A program made the translations under genes and the position numbers. A stretch of 12,227 bases of DNA from Bacteroides sp. CAG:144 (GTDB lineage: Bacteria; Bacteroidota; Bacteroidia; Bacteroidales; UBA11471): NCBI GenBank assembly GCA_000434215.1, contig HF999743.1, positions 24,576 through 36,802 of the forward strand, read 5' to 3'. The notes beneath the pieces are model-generated. The model saw only the letters and a list, made by a program, of their open reading frames with translations. It was not told the DNA's origin and ran no database searches. How positions within the stretch are numbered: the first letter of the stretch is position 1; each line of letters starts with the position of its first letter. This document shows positions 1 through 6,270 of the stretch, piece by piece.

Positions 1-681
1 ATGACACGCACGCAAATAAAACATCTTCTCTATAAAGAGTGGCTCAAAACACGCTGGTTTGCTGCCGTAAGCCTTCTCTTGGGGATTATCCTCTCGACTT
101 ACGCCTGCATCGACGCTCTCTCATCGTTCCACAGTCTGGGAGGCGCATTCTTCTACTCGACACTGCTCTCGGGCAACATTTCCCTGATGGGCCAACTCAA
201 ATATCTGCCGCTGGGCGTGGCTCTGCTCATCGGATTGTCGCAATTCATGCCCGAAATCACCAACAAACGCATACGCCTCACCCTACACCTTCCCATCGGC
301 GGGACGGCTGCCGTCTATACGATGATATTGTACGGCGTCGTTCTCTTTTGCTGCGCGCTGTTGCCGGCGGTTCTCATCACGACGATAACGATGGCGGTAT
401 GTTTTCCCGCAGAAATAACCATACCAGTATGGCAGACGCTGTTTCCCTGGTTGCTGGGAGGAATGACAAGTTATTTCTTCGTAGCCATGATTGCATTTGA
501 ACCCATTTGGAAATTCCGGTTTTGCTATATGCTCGTCGCTTACTTCATTTTGCGATTCTTTTACCTCGGCTATGGTACGGGAAACGCCGTAACCGCCTAT
601 CCGATACTGCTGGTCATCACACTTATATCCAGCCTGTCGGTTATCTATACGTCGCACCGCTTCAACAAAGGAGAACTCTGA
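1..681 (+). CDS. ABC-2-like transporter permease subunit
   Basis: A 226-residue integral membrane protein. It starts with a short basic cytoplasmic segment containing a KEWLKTR stretch, typical of the N-terminus of ABC-2-type permeases. About six hydrophobic segments follow, near residues 19-38, 62-82, 102-133, 145-167, 172-189 and 199-216, and the tail is short and charged. No ATPase motifs are present, so it would need a separate nucleotide-binding subunit, most likely encoded just upstream and out of view. The next gene, a DUF4857 protein, starts 2 bp after its stop, and I recall this permease/DUF4857 pairing from Bacteroides genomes. Substrate and direction of transport cannot be read from the sequence; export is the usual mode for the ABC-2 class. 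The ATG is the first base of the window, so a start further upstream cannot be excluded, although the N-terminus looks natural. The family call is an inference from topology, the N-terminal stretch and the neighbour. Confidence 0.72.
   Translation: MTRTQIKHLLYKEWLKTRWFAAVSLLLGIILSTYACIDALSSFHSLGGAFFYSTLLSGNISLMGQLKYLPLGVALLIGLSQFMPEITNKRIRLTLHLPIGGTAAVYTMILYGVVLFCCALLPAVLITTITMAVCFPAEITIPVWQTLFPWLLGGMTSYFFVAMIAFEPIWKFRFCYMLVAYFILRFFYLGYGTGNAVTAYPILLVITLISSLSVIYTSHRFNKGEL
667..675 (+). promoter_or_regulatory. Shine-Dalgarno-like site for the DUF4857 gene
   Basis: AAAGGAGAA lies inside the last codons of the permease gene, 8 nt before the ATG at 684. Strong Shine-Dalgarno sequences are uncommon in Bacteroidota, so this one helps fix the start at 684 over the in-frame codon at 507 inside the permease gene. 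It also suggests that translation of the two genes is linked. Confidence 0.55.
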
Positions 682-683
682 TT

Positions 684-1901
684 ATGGCAAAGATTGTACG
701 ATTTTTACTGATACTGACGACCATCTTCACGCTGTCGTTTTACCTGCCGTCGCTCTACCGCCGGACGGTCGAAAAAAGACCGCTGAAAACAATGATTTAT
801 TTCAGCGAAGTATCGCGCGATTTCGTCATCGCCCGCGAAACCGTCGACTCGGCCTCGCAGCAAGGTTCCATGCTCTATTACGATGGCCGGAACAACCTCC
901 TTTCCGAGACAGAATACATGCAACTCCTGCCTTTCAACAACCGGAGGAAGCTGAAACTCATGGGCATCATGCCCGATTCCCTCAACGGGGTGGAATTGAC
1001 GACCGATGTCCTGAAAAACGTAAAACGTAGCATGCTGATCGCCGACCGCTCATTTACGTATCAAATCGACCCGCTATTCGAGTCCGAACCCGAACGGCTG
1101 GGTGTAACCCTGCCCGATGATCTTTTCCGTATCGGAAAAAACGGCATCGAATTTATCGATTGCGAGACGGGAGAGATACGGAAAGAAAAAAGCGAACGTT
1201 TCGAAGAAGCCATGCGGGCAACCGGGTTCGAAGCCCCGGCAAGCGGTATTTATGGCATACCTTCGGTCATCAAACGATGGGACAGCGGGTATTTCATCAC
1301 CGACCGCAATGGGCGGCTCTTCCACCTGAAAATGGTAAAAGGCGCTCCTTTCTGCCGGAAAATCGAGACCGGATTCGACGTGAAAAATATCCGGTGTCAT
1401 ACCGATGAAGAAATATTTTGCCACTTGTTCGACACCGAAAACAACCTCTACGTCCTCACGACCGATTATACCTTGCACCGTCTTCCGGTAGAAATTCCGT
1501 CGGGACGATGTTTCATGACATCGAACAGCTTTTTCCGCACCTACAAAACGACCGAGAAAGATTCGAGTATTCTGTTCGTACTCGACCCCTCATTCCGTTT
1601 CGTAGCCCGATATGCCGAGAAAATCGACCATTACAACGACACTCCCGAGGCTGGGTGGGAGAGAAGGCTGTTTTCTTTCTCCACGATGAAGACACCCGGG
1701 TATGCCCATTTTATTCCGCTGTTCAACCCGATACGCGATTTTTGGCCCGTCAACGCGATATGCCTATTGGCTTGGATTGTATCGAAACTCTATCGGCGAC
1801 GTTCGTTGACACGACCCGAAAATATAGGCGACGCTATTGTCATTCTCCTCTCGGGTCTTTACGGACTGATCGCCGTGTGGATATTTCCTAACCGAAAATA
1901 A
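684..1901 (+). CDS. DUF4857 domain protein, membrane-anchored partner of the ABC permease
   Basis: A 405-residue protein of the Bacteroidota-specific DUF4857 family, recognised by overall resemblance to Bacteroides members. There is one hydrophobic segment near residues 5-24, then a large soluble region of about 330 residues, and two more hydrophobic segments near 354-369 and 382-401. The soluble part carries repeated short motifs such as DDLFRIGKNGIEFID (residues 145-159), DRNGRLFHLK (207-216) and DTENNLYVLTT (250-260). These read like successive beta hairpins or blades, so a beta-propeller-like periplasmic domain is plausible but unproven. The frame is open back to 507, but 684 is preferred because it follows the permease stop by 2 bp, has a Shine-Dalgarno-like site and yields a sensible membrane anchor at the N-terminus. 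No catalytic motif is visible. Its biochemical role is unknown; the neighbour suggests an accessory or sensing part of an ABC transporter. Confidence 0.78.
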   Translation: MAKIVRFLLILTTIFTLSFYLPSLYRRTVEKRPLKTMIYFSEVSRDFVIARETVDSASQQGSMLYYDGRNNLLSETEYMQLLPFNNRRKLKLMGIMPDSLNGVELTTDVLKNVKRSMLIADRSFTYQIDPLFESEPERLGVTLPDDLFRIGKNGIEFIDCETGEIRKEKSERFEEAMRATGFEAPASGIYGIPSVIKRWDSGYFITDRNGRLFHLKMVKGAPFCRKIETGFDVKNIRCHTDEEIFCHLFDTENNLYVLTTDYTLHRLPVEIPSGRCFMTSNSFFRTYKTTEKDSSILFVLDPSFRFVARYAEKIDHYNDTPEAGWERRLFSFSTMKTPGYAHFIPLFNPIRDFWPVNAICLLAWIVSKLYRRRSLTRPENIGDAIVILLSGLYGLIAVWIFPNRK

Positions 1902-1942
1902 AGATTTGCACCTAACCCTATAACTCAAAATCAAAAACATCT

Positions 1943-2815
1943 ATGGAGACAATCACAGTAAAAGCCAAGAAACCCTCATTCATCGGATTCGCGGCATTTA
2001 TGATCGTTCTTTTCACCATGCCTCTGGGACATGCCGCCATGATTATCATGGAAAAAACGCTGGGAGAGAGCTATCTCACTCCCGCAGCATTCCTTTTGGG
2101 ACTGGTCGGCGCCGCACTCGCCGTCTGGGGCTTTTATATGAAAAATGAAAATGCCGCAACTTTCTCGGGACTCATCGGCGGACTGATGGTATGGACCGGC
2201 TGGATCGAATTCACCTTTGTTTACTACGCCCACCGTTACGATGTAGCTCCGCTTATCGAAAACGGAGAAATCGCCACCAAGCCCGAATACCTCATCATGA
2301 TGTCGTCGATCGGGTTCTTAGCCATCATCATGATGTTCTACATTTTCAGCGCACGCACCCGTTGCGTATTTTTCTGTTGGGTACAGAAAGTACTGCACAT
2401 CAACCGTCATGAAGAATCCCTGCAAACAGTACACCGCAACCACTCCCTCACCACTTTCATGGAGACCAACATACTGTTGTGGGCCAGTTATATGCTGCTT
2501 ATGTTCGCTTACGACGACCATATTCTGGGCGACCGGCATCCGGTAACGGCTTTTATCGCATTCGGCAGTCTCGTATGGTCGGCCTATCTTTTCGTAAAAC
2601 TCATGAAAATACGCAAAATAGGATATGCCATACGTTATGCGATCCCTACGGTAATCATCTTCTGGACTTTCGTAGAGATATTGGGCCGCTGGGATCTTTT
2701 TCACGAAATATGGGTGGAACCGGGAAAATACAAGACCGAAATCATCACCATGTTCGTCGTATTCCTGCTTTTCTCGGCATACCTGTTCTTCCGCAAAAAA
2801 CATGAAACCAAATAA
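1943..2815 (+). CDS. Conserved Bacteroidales membrane protein with eight predicted helices, function unknown
   Basis: A 290-residue protein with about eight hydrophobic segments, near residues 13-36, 46-66, 73-95, 115-136, 175-190, 200-220, 228-247 and 266-284. It has no signal peptide; a short soluble N-terminus precedes the first helix. I recall similar proteins in other Bacteroides-type genomes but know no assigned function. Polar residues sit in or at the ends of helices: H30 in MPLGHAAM, H97 in YYAHRY, H199 in GDRHPV and E245 in EILGRWD, together with a WTGWIEF stretch (84-90). Such a pattern can fit metal or haem ligands or a transport path, but this is a guess. It begins 41 bp after the DUF4857 gene with no Shine-Dalgarno sequence and no clear TAnnTTTG promoter in the gap, so it may be read from the upstream genes. 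It could equally be an independent gene. Confidence 0.75.
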   Translation: METITVKAKKPSFIGFAAFMIVLFTMPLGHAAMIIMEKTLGESYLTPAAFLLGLVGAALAVWGFYMKNENAATFSGLIGGLMVWTGWIEFTFVYYAHRYDVAPLIENGEIATKPEYLIMMSSIGFLAIIMMFYIFSARTRCVFFCWVQKVLHINRHEESLQTVHRNHSLTTFMETNILLWASYMLLMFAYDDHILGDRHPVTAFIAFGSLVWSAYLFVKLMKIRKIGYAIRYAIPTVIIFWTFVEILGRWDLFHEIWVEPGKYKTEIITMFVVFLLFSAYLFFRKKHETK

Positions 2816-2845
2816 AATGATTATCAACCTTTAATTCAGTTTTAT

Positions 2846-4135
2846 ATGAAAAAAATCTTACTCTTTTCGGCATTCCTCGGTTGCTTTGCCCTGGGACATG
2901 CCCAAACAAAAAACGTGGTTGTAGAAACCGCCGGAACATTGAGTACCCTCATTCCGGCCGAAGAAGTATCTACCCTTACGACATTGACGGTAAGCGGAAG
3001 TATCAACAAAACCGATCTCGATACCCTCAACGGTATGCCCGCTCTTACGACACTCGATCTGAGCCAAGCCAACATCGAAACTTTTACCGAAAAGAAAACG
3101 ACAACTATCATCGATGGGGAAACAAGTAAAGACACCATTATCGAAATTATTTATCCGGACAATGAAATTCCCAGCAACGTATTTGAAAGCAACGAAATTC
3201 TCGAAAACATCGTTTTCCCCAATTCCCTCGAATCAATAGGCACAAATGCTTTCTCCACTTGCAGGGCGTTAAAAAATCTCAATTTTAGCAACTGTCCTGA
3301 ATTGAAAAAGATAGACTCCTATGCTTTCGGATCGATACAGGAAACACTGACTCACGTTTCTTTCAACGGCTGTTCCAAACTGACATCTATCGGAGATTAC
3401 GCCTTTACACAAGGAAAAGCTATCGAAACCATCGATTTCACCGGTTGTTCGGCTCTTACTCACATCGGTAACCGGGCTTTCCTCAACGTATGGACTGTTG
3501 AAACGATCGACTTGAGTTCCTGCACGGCACTTTCGACAATTAACGATAACAGCTTCCGCGGAACAAAAAAAGCTTCTTCTCTCATTCTCCCCGAGAATGT
3601 GAAAGTCATCGGCGAAAATGCTTTCTACCAATGCAATGCTCTCGAAACGATTACAATTCCTGCTTCGGTCGATTCGATAGCTCCGTACGCTTTCTACCAG
3701 CCCAAAGCCTTGAAAACCGTTATCTGCAAAGGTACGGCTACCCAAGCAGCCGAAAGAGCCTTTACAAGTGTAACGTCTACCAGCAAACCTGCCGAGGAAA
3801 ATTATAGCGACCCAGGGTATAAACTCATCGTACCGAAAGGTTGTGCCGATACCTATCGTGCCGGCATCGAATGGGCTAAATTCCCCACCATCGAAGAAGC
3901 CGAATCGGGAGCCATCGACGCCACCGAAATCCTGAGCGATGTACACGTCTATGCAGCCGGCAATGCTGTTGTCGTAGAGGGTGCAGCCGCCGGGACACAG
4001 GTATCGGTAATCGGTCTCAGCGGATATGCCGCTCAAAATGCAGTTGCAGACGGTTCGACGCTTTCCCTGACAATCGAACAAAAAGGTCTGTTCCTCGTAA
4101 AAGTCGGAACCTCCGTATTCAAAGTGATACTTTAA
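2846..4135 (+). CDS. Secreted BspA-like leucine-rich-repeat protein with C-terminal beta-rich tail
   Basis: A 429-residue exported protein. The signal peptide runs MKK followed by a hydrophobic core, with probable signal peptidase I cleavage after GHA (residue 19). Residues about 40-295 hold irregular leucine-rich repeats of the Treponema/BspA type (LRR_5). Their recurring pattern is L-x-x-I-x-x-x-A-F followed by a short link and L-x-x-I-x-[LIF], seen near residues 130-150, 152-175, 178-198, 204-222, 252-270 and 276-294. Residues about 362-429 form a separate beta-rich tail ending GLFLVKVGTSVFKVIL, which resembles the C-terminal sorting domain of type IX secretion substrates, in a short or divergent form. 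LRR_5 proteins of gut bacteria often mediate surface binding, and that is the most likely role here; the ligand is unknown. The gene starts 30 bp after the upstream stop, in an AT-rich leader, and a strong terminator follows it. A cysteine at residue 13 does not make a proper lipobox. Confidence 0.82.
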   Translation: MKKILLFSAFLGCFALGHAQTKNVVVETAGTLSTLIPAEEVSTLTTLTVSGSINKTDLDTLNGMPALTTLDLSQANIETFTEKKTTTIIDGETSKDTIIEIIYPDNEIPSNVFESNEILENIVFPNSLESIGTNAFSTCRALKNLNFSNCPELKKIDSYAFGSIQETLTHVSFNGCSKLTSIGDYAFTQGKAIETIDFTGCSALTHIGNRAFLNVWTVETIDLSSCTALSTINDNSFRGTKKASSLILPENVKVIGENAFYQCNALETITIPASVDSIAPYAFYQPKALKTVICKGTATQAAERAFTSVTSTSKPAEENYSDPGYKLIVPKGCADTYRAGIEWAKFPTIEEAESGAIDATEILSDVHVYAAGNAVVVEGAAAGTQVSVIGLSGYAAQNAVADGSTLSLTIEQKGLFLVKVGTSVFKVIL

Positions 4136-4153
4136 TTGTTTTTTCCTTGCAAA

Positions 4154-4195
4154 ACAGGCCTGCGAGCGAATCGGCTCGCGGGCCTGTCTCATTTT
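4154..4195 (+). terminator. Intrinsic terminator after the LRR gene
   Basis: Arms 4154-4167 (ACAGGCCTGCGAGC) and 4174-4187 (GCTCGCGGGCCTGT) pair over 14 bp around a 6-nt loop, followed by a modest T run at 4192-4195. The one imperfect pair, T4161 with G4180, is a G-U wobble when transcribed on the + strand but an A-C mismatch on the - strand. This favours use by the LRR gene, which ends 18 bp upstream of the stem. Confidence 0.8.
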
Positions 4196-4233
4196 CCCGA
4201 TGTTATAAAAAAACAAGAATTGCAGAGAATCGT

Positions 4234-4275
4234 AAAAAACAAAAAAGGTCGCCGACTGAATGTCAACGACCTTTT
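4234..4275 (-). terminator. Intrinsic terminator of the tRNA-Asn operon
   Basis: Read on the - strand, 4275-4262 (AAAAGGTCGTTGAC) pairs with 4256-4243 (GTCGGCGACCTTTT) over 14 bp around a 5-nt loop, and a T-rich run (TTGTTTTTT) follows at 4242-4234. Two adjacent pairs are G-U on the - strand but A-C mismatches on the + strand, so the hairpin is built for the - strand. It begins 2 nt after the end of the second-transcribed tRNA gene. Confidence 0.87.
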
Positions 4276-4277
4276 CG

Positions 4278-4351
4278 CTCTTCAGGTAGGACTTGAACCT
4301 ACGACCCTCTGATTAACAGTCAGATGCTCTAACCGACTGAGCTACTGAAGA
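4278..4351 (-). tRNA. tRNA-Asn (anticodon GUU), distal copy
   Basis: A complete 74-nt cloverleaf on the - strand. The acceptor stem TCTTCAG pairs with CTGAAGA, with G as discriminator base. The D arm contains AGCTCAG and GGTTAGAGC, the anticodon stem-loop is CTGAC-TGTTAAT-CAG with GTT as anticodon, and the T arm contains GGTTCAAGTCC. CCA is not encoded, so it must be added by the CCA-adding enzyme. The tRNA decodes AAC and AAU. It is identical to the copy at 4395-4468 and comes second in the transcript, just before the terminator. Confidence 0.97.
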
Positions 4352-4370
4352 ATGTATGGTGTATTTTTGG

Positions 4371-4392
4371 TTTCCGCACCCGGAAATTTTTT
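4371..4392 (+). other. Short hairpin with T run between the two tRNA genes
   Basis: TTTCCG (4371-4376) and CGGAAA (4381-4386) pair around the loop CACC, and six T residues follow at 4387-4392 on the + strand. On the + strand two further G-U pairs (4369-4370 with 4387-4388) can extend the stem. It has the form of a small intrinsic terminator facing right, although both neighbouring tRNA genes run left. On the - strand no T run follows, so it should not stop the tRNA transcript; it might instead mark a processing site in the spacer. Confidence 0.4.
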
Positions 4393-4394
4393 CG

Positions 4395-4468
4395 CTCTTC
4401 AGGTAGGACTTGAACCTACGACCCTCTGATTAACAGTCAGATGCTCTAACCGACTGAGCTACTGAAGA
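4395..4468 (-). tRNA. tRNA-Asn (anticodon GUU), proximal copy
   Basis: This 74-nt tRNA gene is identical in every base to the copy at 4278-4351. It has a 7-bp acceptor stem, discriminator G, GTT anticodon, and standard D and T arms, with no encoded CCA. It is the first gene after the promoter at 4494-4524, giving a leader of about 20 nt to be removed by RNase P. The two genes are separated by 43 nt, so they are almost certainly cut from a single precursor. Confidence 0.97.
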
Positions 4469-4493
4469 AGATAACATTCCTAAAAATGCACGG

Positions 4494-4524
4494 CAAAAGT
4501 AATGCGTTATTTCCAATTATGCAA
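4494..4524 (-). promoter_or_regulatory. Sigma-ABfr-type promoter of the tRNA-Asn operon
   Basis: On the - strand TTGC (4524-4521) is followed after exactly 19 nt by TACTTTTG (4501-4494). This matches the Bacteroidota pattern of a TTTG-like -33 box and a TAnnTTTG -7 box. Transcription should start near 4487. The -33 box directly abuts the -7 box of the opposing S41 promoter. Confidence 0.75.
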
Positions 4525-4532
4525 TATATTTG
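4525..4532 (+). promoter_or_regulatory. TAnnTTTG -7 box for the S41 protease gene
   Basis: TATATTTG is a perfect match to the Bacteroidota -7 consensus. The expected start of transcription is near 4539, leaving a leader of about 25-37 nt before the candidate ATGs at 4564, 4567 and 4576. The sequence where a -33 box should lie (about 4502-4505, ATGC) is poor, so the promoter may be weak or need an activator. Confidence 0.55.
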
Positions 4533-4575
4533 TGGAAAATTTTCTTTCTCTTGTTTGAATTTAATGATGGACAAT

Positions 4576-6270
4576 ATGCTCAAAATACCGTCTTTCCGCT
4601 CCTTTCTGCTCCTTTCTTCCCTGTTATTTTTCACAGGAAACGTTTCGGCTCAAGATAACGACCGGGCTTTTGAAACAGCCAAAAACATATCGATATTCAA
4701 TTCGGTACTGAAAGAACTGAATACCCTGTACGTCGATACGTTCGACCTCAACAAGATGGTAGAGAAAGGTATCAATACCATGCTCTACACGCTCGACCCG
4801 TACACGACCTACATTCCCGAAACCGAGACCGAGGATTTTAAATTCATGACCACCGGCGAATACGGCGGCATAGGTTCGCTCATTACCTACCGCGACAGTT
4901 TTACCTACATCGCCGAACCCTACGAGGGATTGCCCGCACAACTCAGCGGACTGAAAGCCGGCGATAAAATACTCCGTGTCGATTCGATCTCGGCCGTCGG
5001 GGTGCCCTCCGACAAAGTCAGCGAACGGCTGAAAGGGCCGGCCAACACGATCGTGCGTATCGTTGTGGAACGTCCCCATACGCTCGATACACTTACTTTC
5101 GATGTCGTCCGTAAAAAAATCACCTTGCCGGCCGTACCCTATTACGGCGTGCGTGAAGGCGGTGTGGGATATATTTATCTGCAAAGTTTCACCGATAAAG
5201 CCGCTTACGAGGTAAAAGAGGCTTTCCTCGACTTGAAAAAGAATCATCGCATCAAGTCGCTTATCCTCGACTTGCGGGGCAATCCCGGCGGTATTCTCGA
5301 CGAGGCACTGCAAATCATCAACTATTTCGTTCCCAAAGGAACGGAGGTGCTTTCGACCCGCGGTCGCATCGGCCAATGGGACAAAACCTATAAAACCACC
5401 CAAAAACCAATCGACGAGAAAATTCCTCTGGCAATCCTCATCAACAGCGAATCGGCATCGGCCTCCGAAATCGTCTCGGGAACATTGCAAGACCTCGACC
5501 GTGCTGTCGTTATCGGCGAACGCTCGTTCGGCAAGGGACTTGTACAGACCACACGCCCGCTGCCTTATAACGGCATGATAAAGATCACTACTTCGAAATA
5601 TTACATACCCAGCGGACGTTCGATACAGGCCATCGACTATTCGCACCGCAACGCCGCCGGCCGTCCCGAACGTATTCCCGACAGCCTCACGACGGCCTAC
5701 ACCACTGCCGGAGGACGTATCGTGCGCGACGGCGGAGGAATCACCCCCGATGTGAAAATAGAGCTGCCGCAAATCCCCAATATCGTGTTCTATTTGGTAA
5801 ACGATATGTACACGTTCCGTTTCGCCACGCAGTATGCACAGAAACACGATACCATTGCCCCGATCGAAAAATTCGTTATTACCGATGAAATATACGACGA
5901 ATTTAAAGATTATGTCAAAGACAAAGGCTTCACTTATGACCGCCGTACCCAGAAAGTTCTCGATGAGCTGCGCAAGTGGGCCGAATTTGAAGGGTATCTC
6001 TCCGATATAGACGTAGAAATAGACTCATTGTCGAAAAAACTGTCGCATAATCTCGACCACGACTTCGCCAACTTCCGGAAAGAAATCGCCGAACAACTTG
6101 CATTCGAAATCGTCAAACGGTACTATTACCAGAAAGGCGAAATCTGCGAGAGTCTCAAAAACGACCCTATCGTGGAACGGGCCGAGGAGATACTGCTCGA
6201 TCCGAAACAATACCGGGCGATATTGCAGCCGGCCGGAAAATCGTCCGAAGAAAAAAGCAAGAAACAATGA
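4576..6270 (+). CDS. S41 family C-terminal processing peptidase, exported
   Basis: A carboxyl-terminal-processing serine protease of 564 residues from the ATG at 4576. A signal peptide comes first (MLKIPSFRS, a hydrophobic core, cleavage after VSA, residue 25). A helical N-terminal region follows, then a PDZ domain near residues 95-170 (YGGIGSLITY, AEPYEGLPAQLSGLKAGD). The protease core lies near 195-360. The Ser-Lys dyad is visible: S295 in SESASASEIVSG and K320 in RSFGKGLVQT, 25 residues apart as in Tsp and CtpA. A C-terminal helical region ends in a lysine-rich tail. It probably works in the periplasm on misfolded or tail-tagged proteins. The frame is open back to 4486, but that start lies upstream of the predicted transcription start and would spoil the signal peptide. 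ATGs at 4564 and 4567 are possible alternatives and add a few residues. The stop overlaps the start of the Nudix gene. Confidence 0.93.
   Translation: MLKIPSFRSFLLLSSLLFFTGNVSAQDNDRAFETAKNISIFNSVLKELNTLYVDTFDLNKMVEKGINTMLYTLDPYTTYIPETETEDFKFMTTGEYGGIGSLITYRDSFTYIAEPYEGLPAQLSGLKAGDKILRVDSISAVGVPSDKVSERLKGPANTIVRIVVERPHTLDTLTFDVVRKKITLPAVPYYGVREGGVGYIYLQSFTDKAAYEVKEAFLDLKKNHRIKSLILDLRGNPGGILDEALQIINYFVPKGTEVLSTRGRIGQWDKTYKTTQKPIDEKIPLAILINSESASASEIVSGTLQDLDRAVVIGERSFGKGLVQTTRPLPYNGMIKITTSKYYIPSGRSIQAIDYSHRNAAGRPERIPDSLTTAYTTAGGRIVRDGGGITPDVKIELPQIPNIVFYLVNDMYTFRFATQYAQKHDTIAPIEKFVITDEIYDEFKDYVKDKGFTYDRRTQKVLDELRKWAEFEGYLSDIDVEIDSLSKKLSHNLDHDFANFRKEIAEQLAFEIVKRYYYQKGEICESLKNDPIVERAEEILLDPKQYRAILQPAGKSSEEKSKKQ

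Noticed and set aside
507..683. Earlier in-frame start for the DUF4857 protein.
   Set aside because: It lies deep inside the permease gene and would place 59 unrelated residues before the natural membrane anchor; the start at 684 has a Shine-Dalgarno-like site.
2873..2886. Possible lipoprotein site at cysteine 13 of the LRR protein.
   Set aside because: The residues before it (F-L-G) do not fit a lipobox well and the hydrophobic core would be too short; a signal peptidase I site at GHA follows.
3269..4216. An antisense open frame of 315 codons across the LRR gene, starting beyond the terminator.
   Set aside because: Its translation has no recognised domain and its reading would pass through the + strand terminator; the LRR frame has a signal peptide and clear repeats.
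4272..4469. The tandem repeat considered as a CRISPR array or an integration (att) duplication.
   Set aside because: Both units are complete tRNA genes on one transcript, there are only two copies, and no integrase or foreign cargo lies between them.
4624..5847. An antisense open frame of 407 codons inside the S41 gene.
   Set aside because: It is fully contained in a gene with clear catalytic motifs, and its translation shows no domain or signal.
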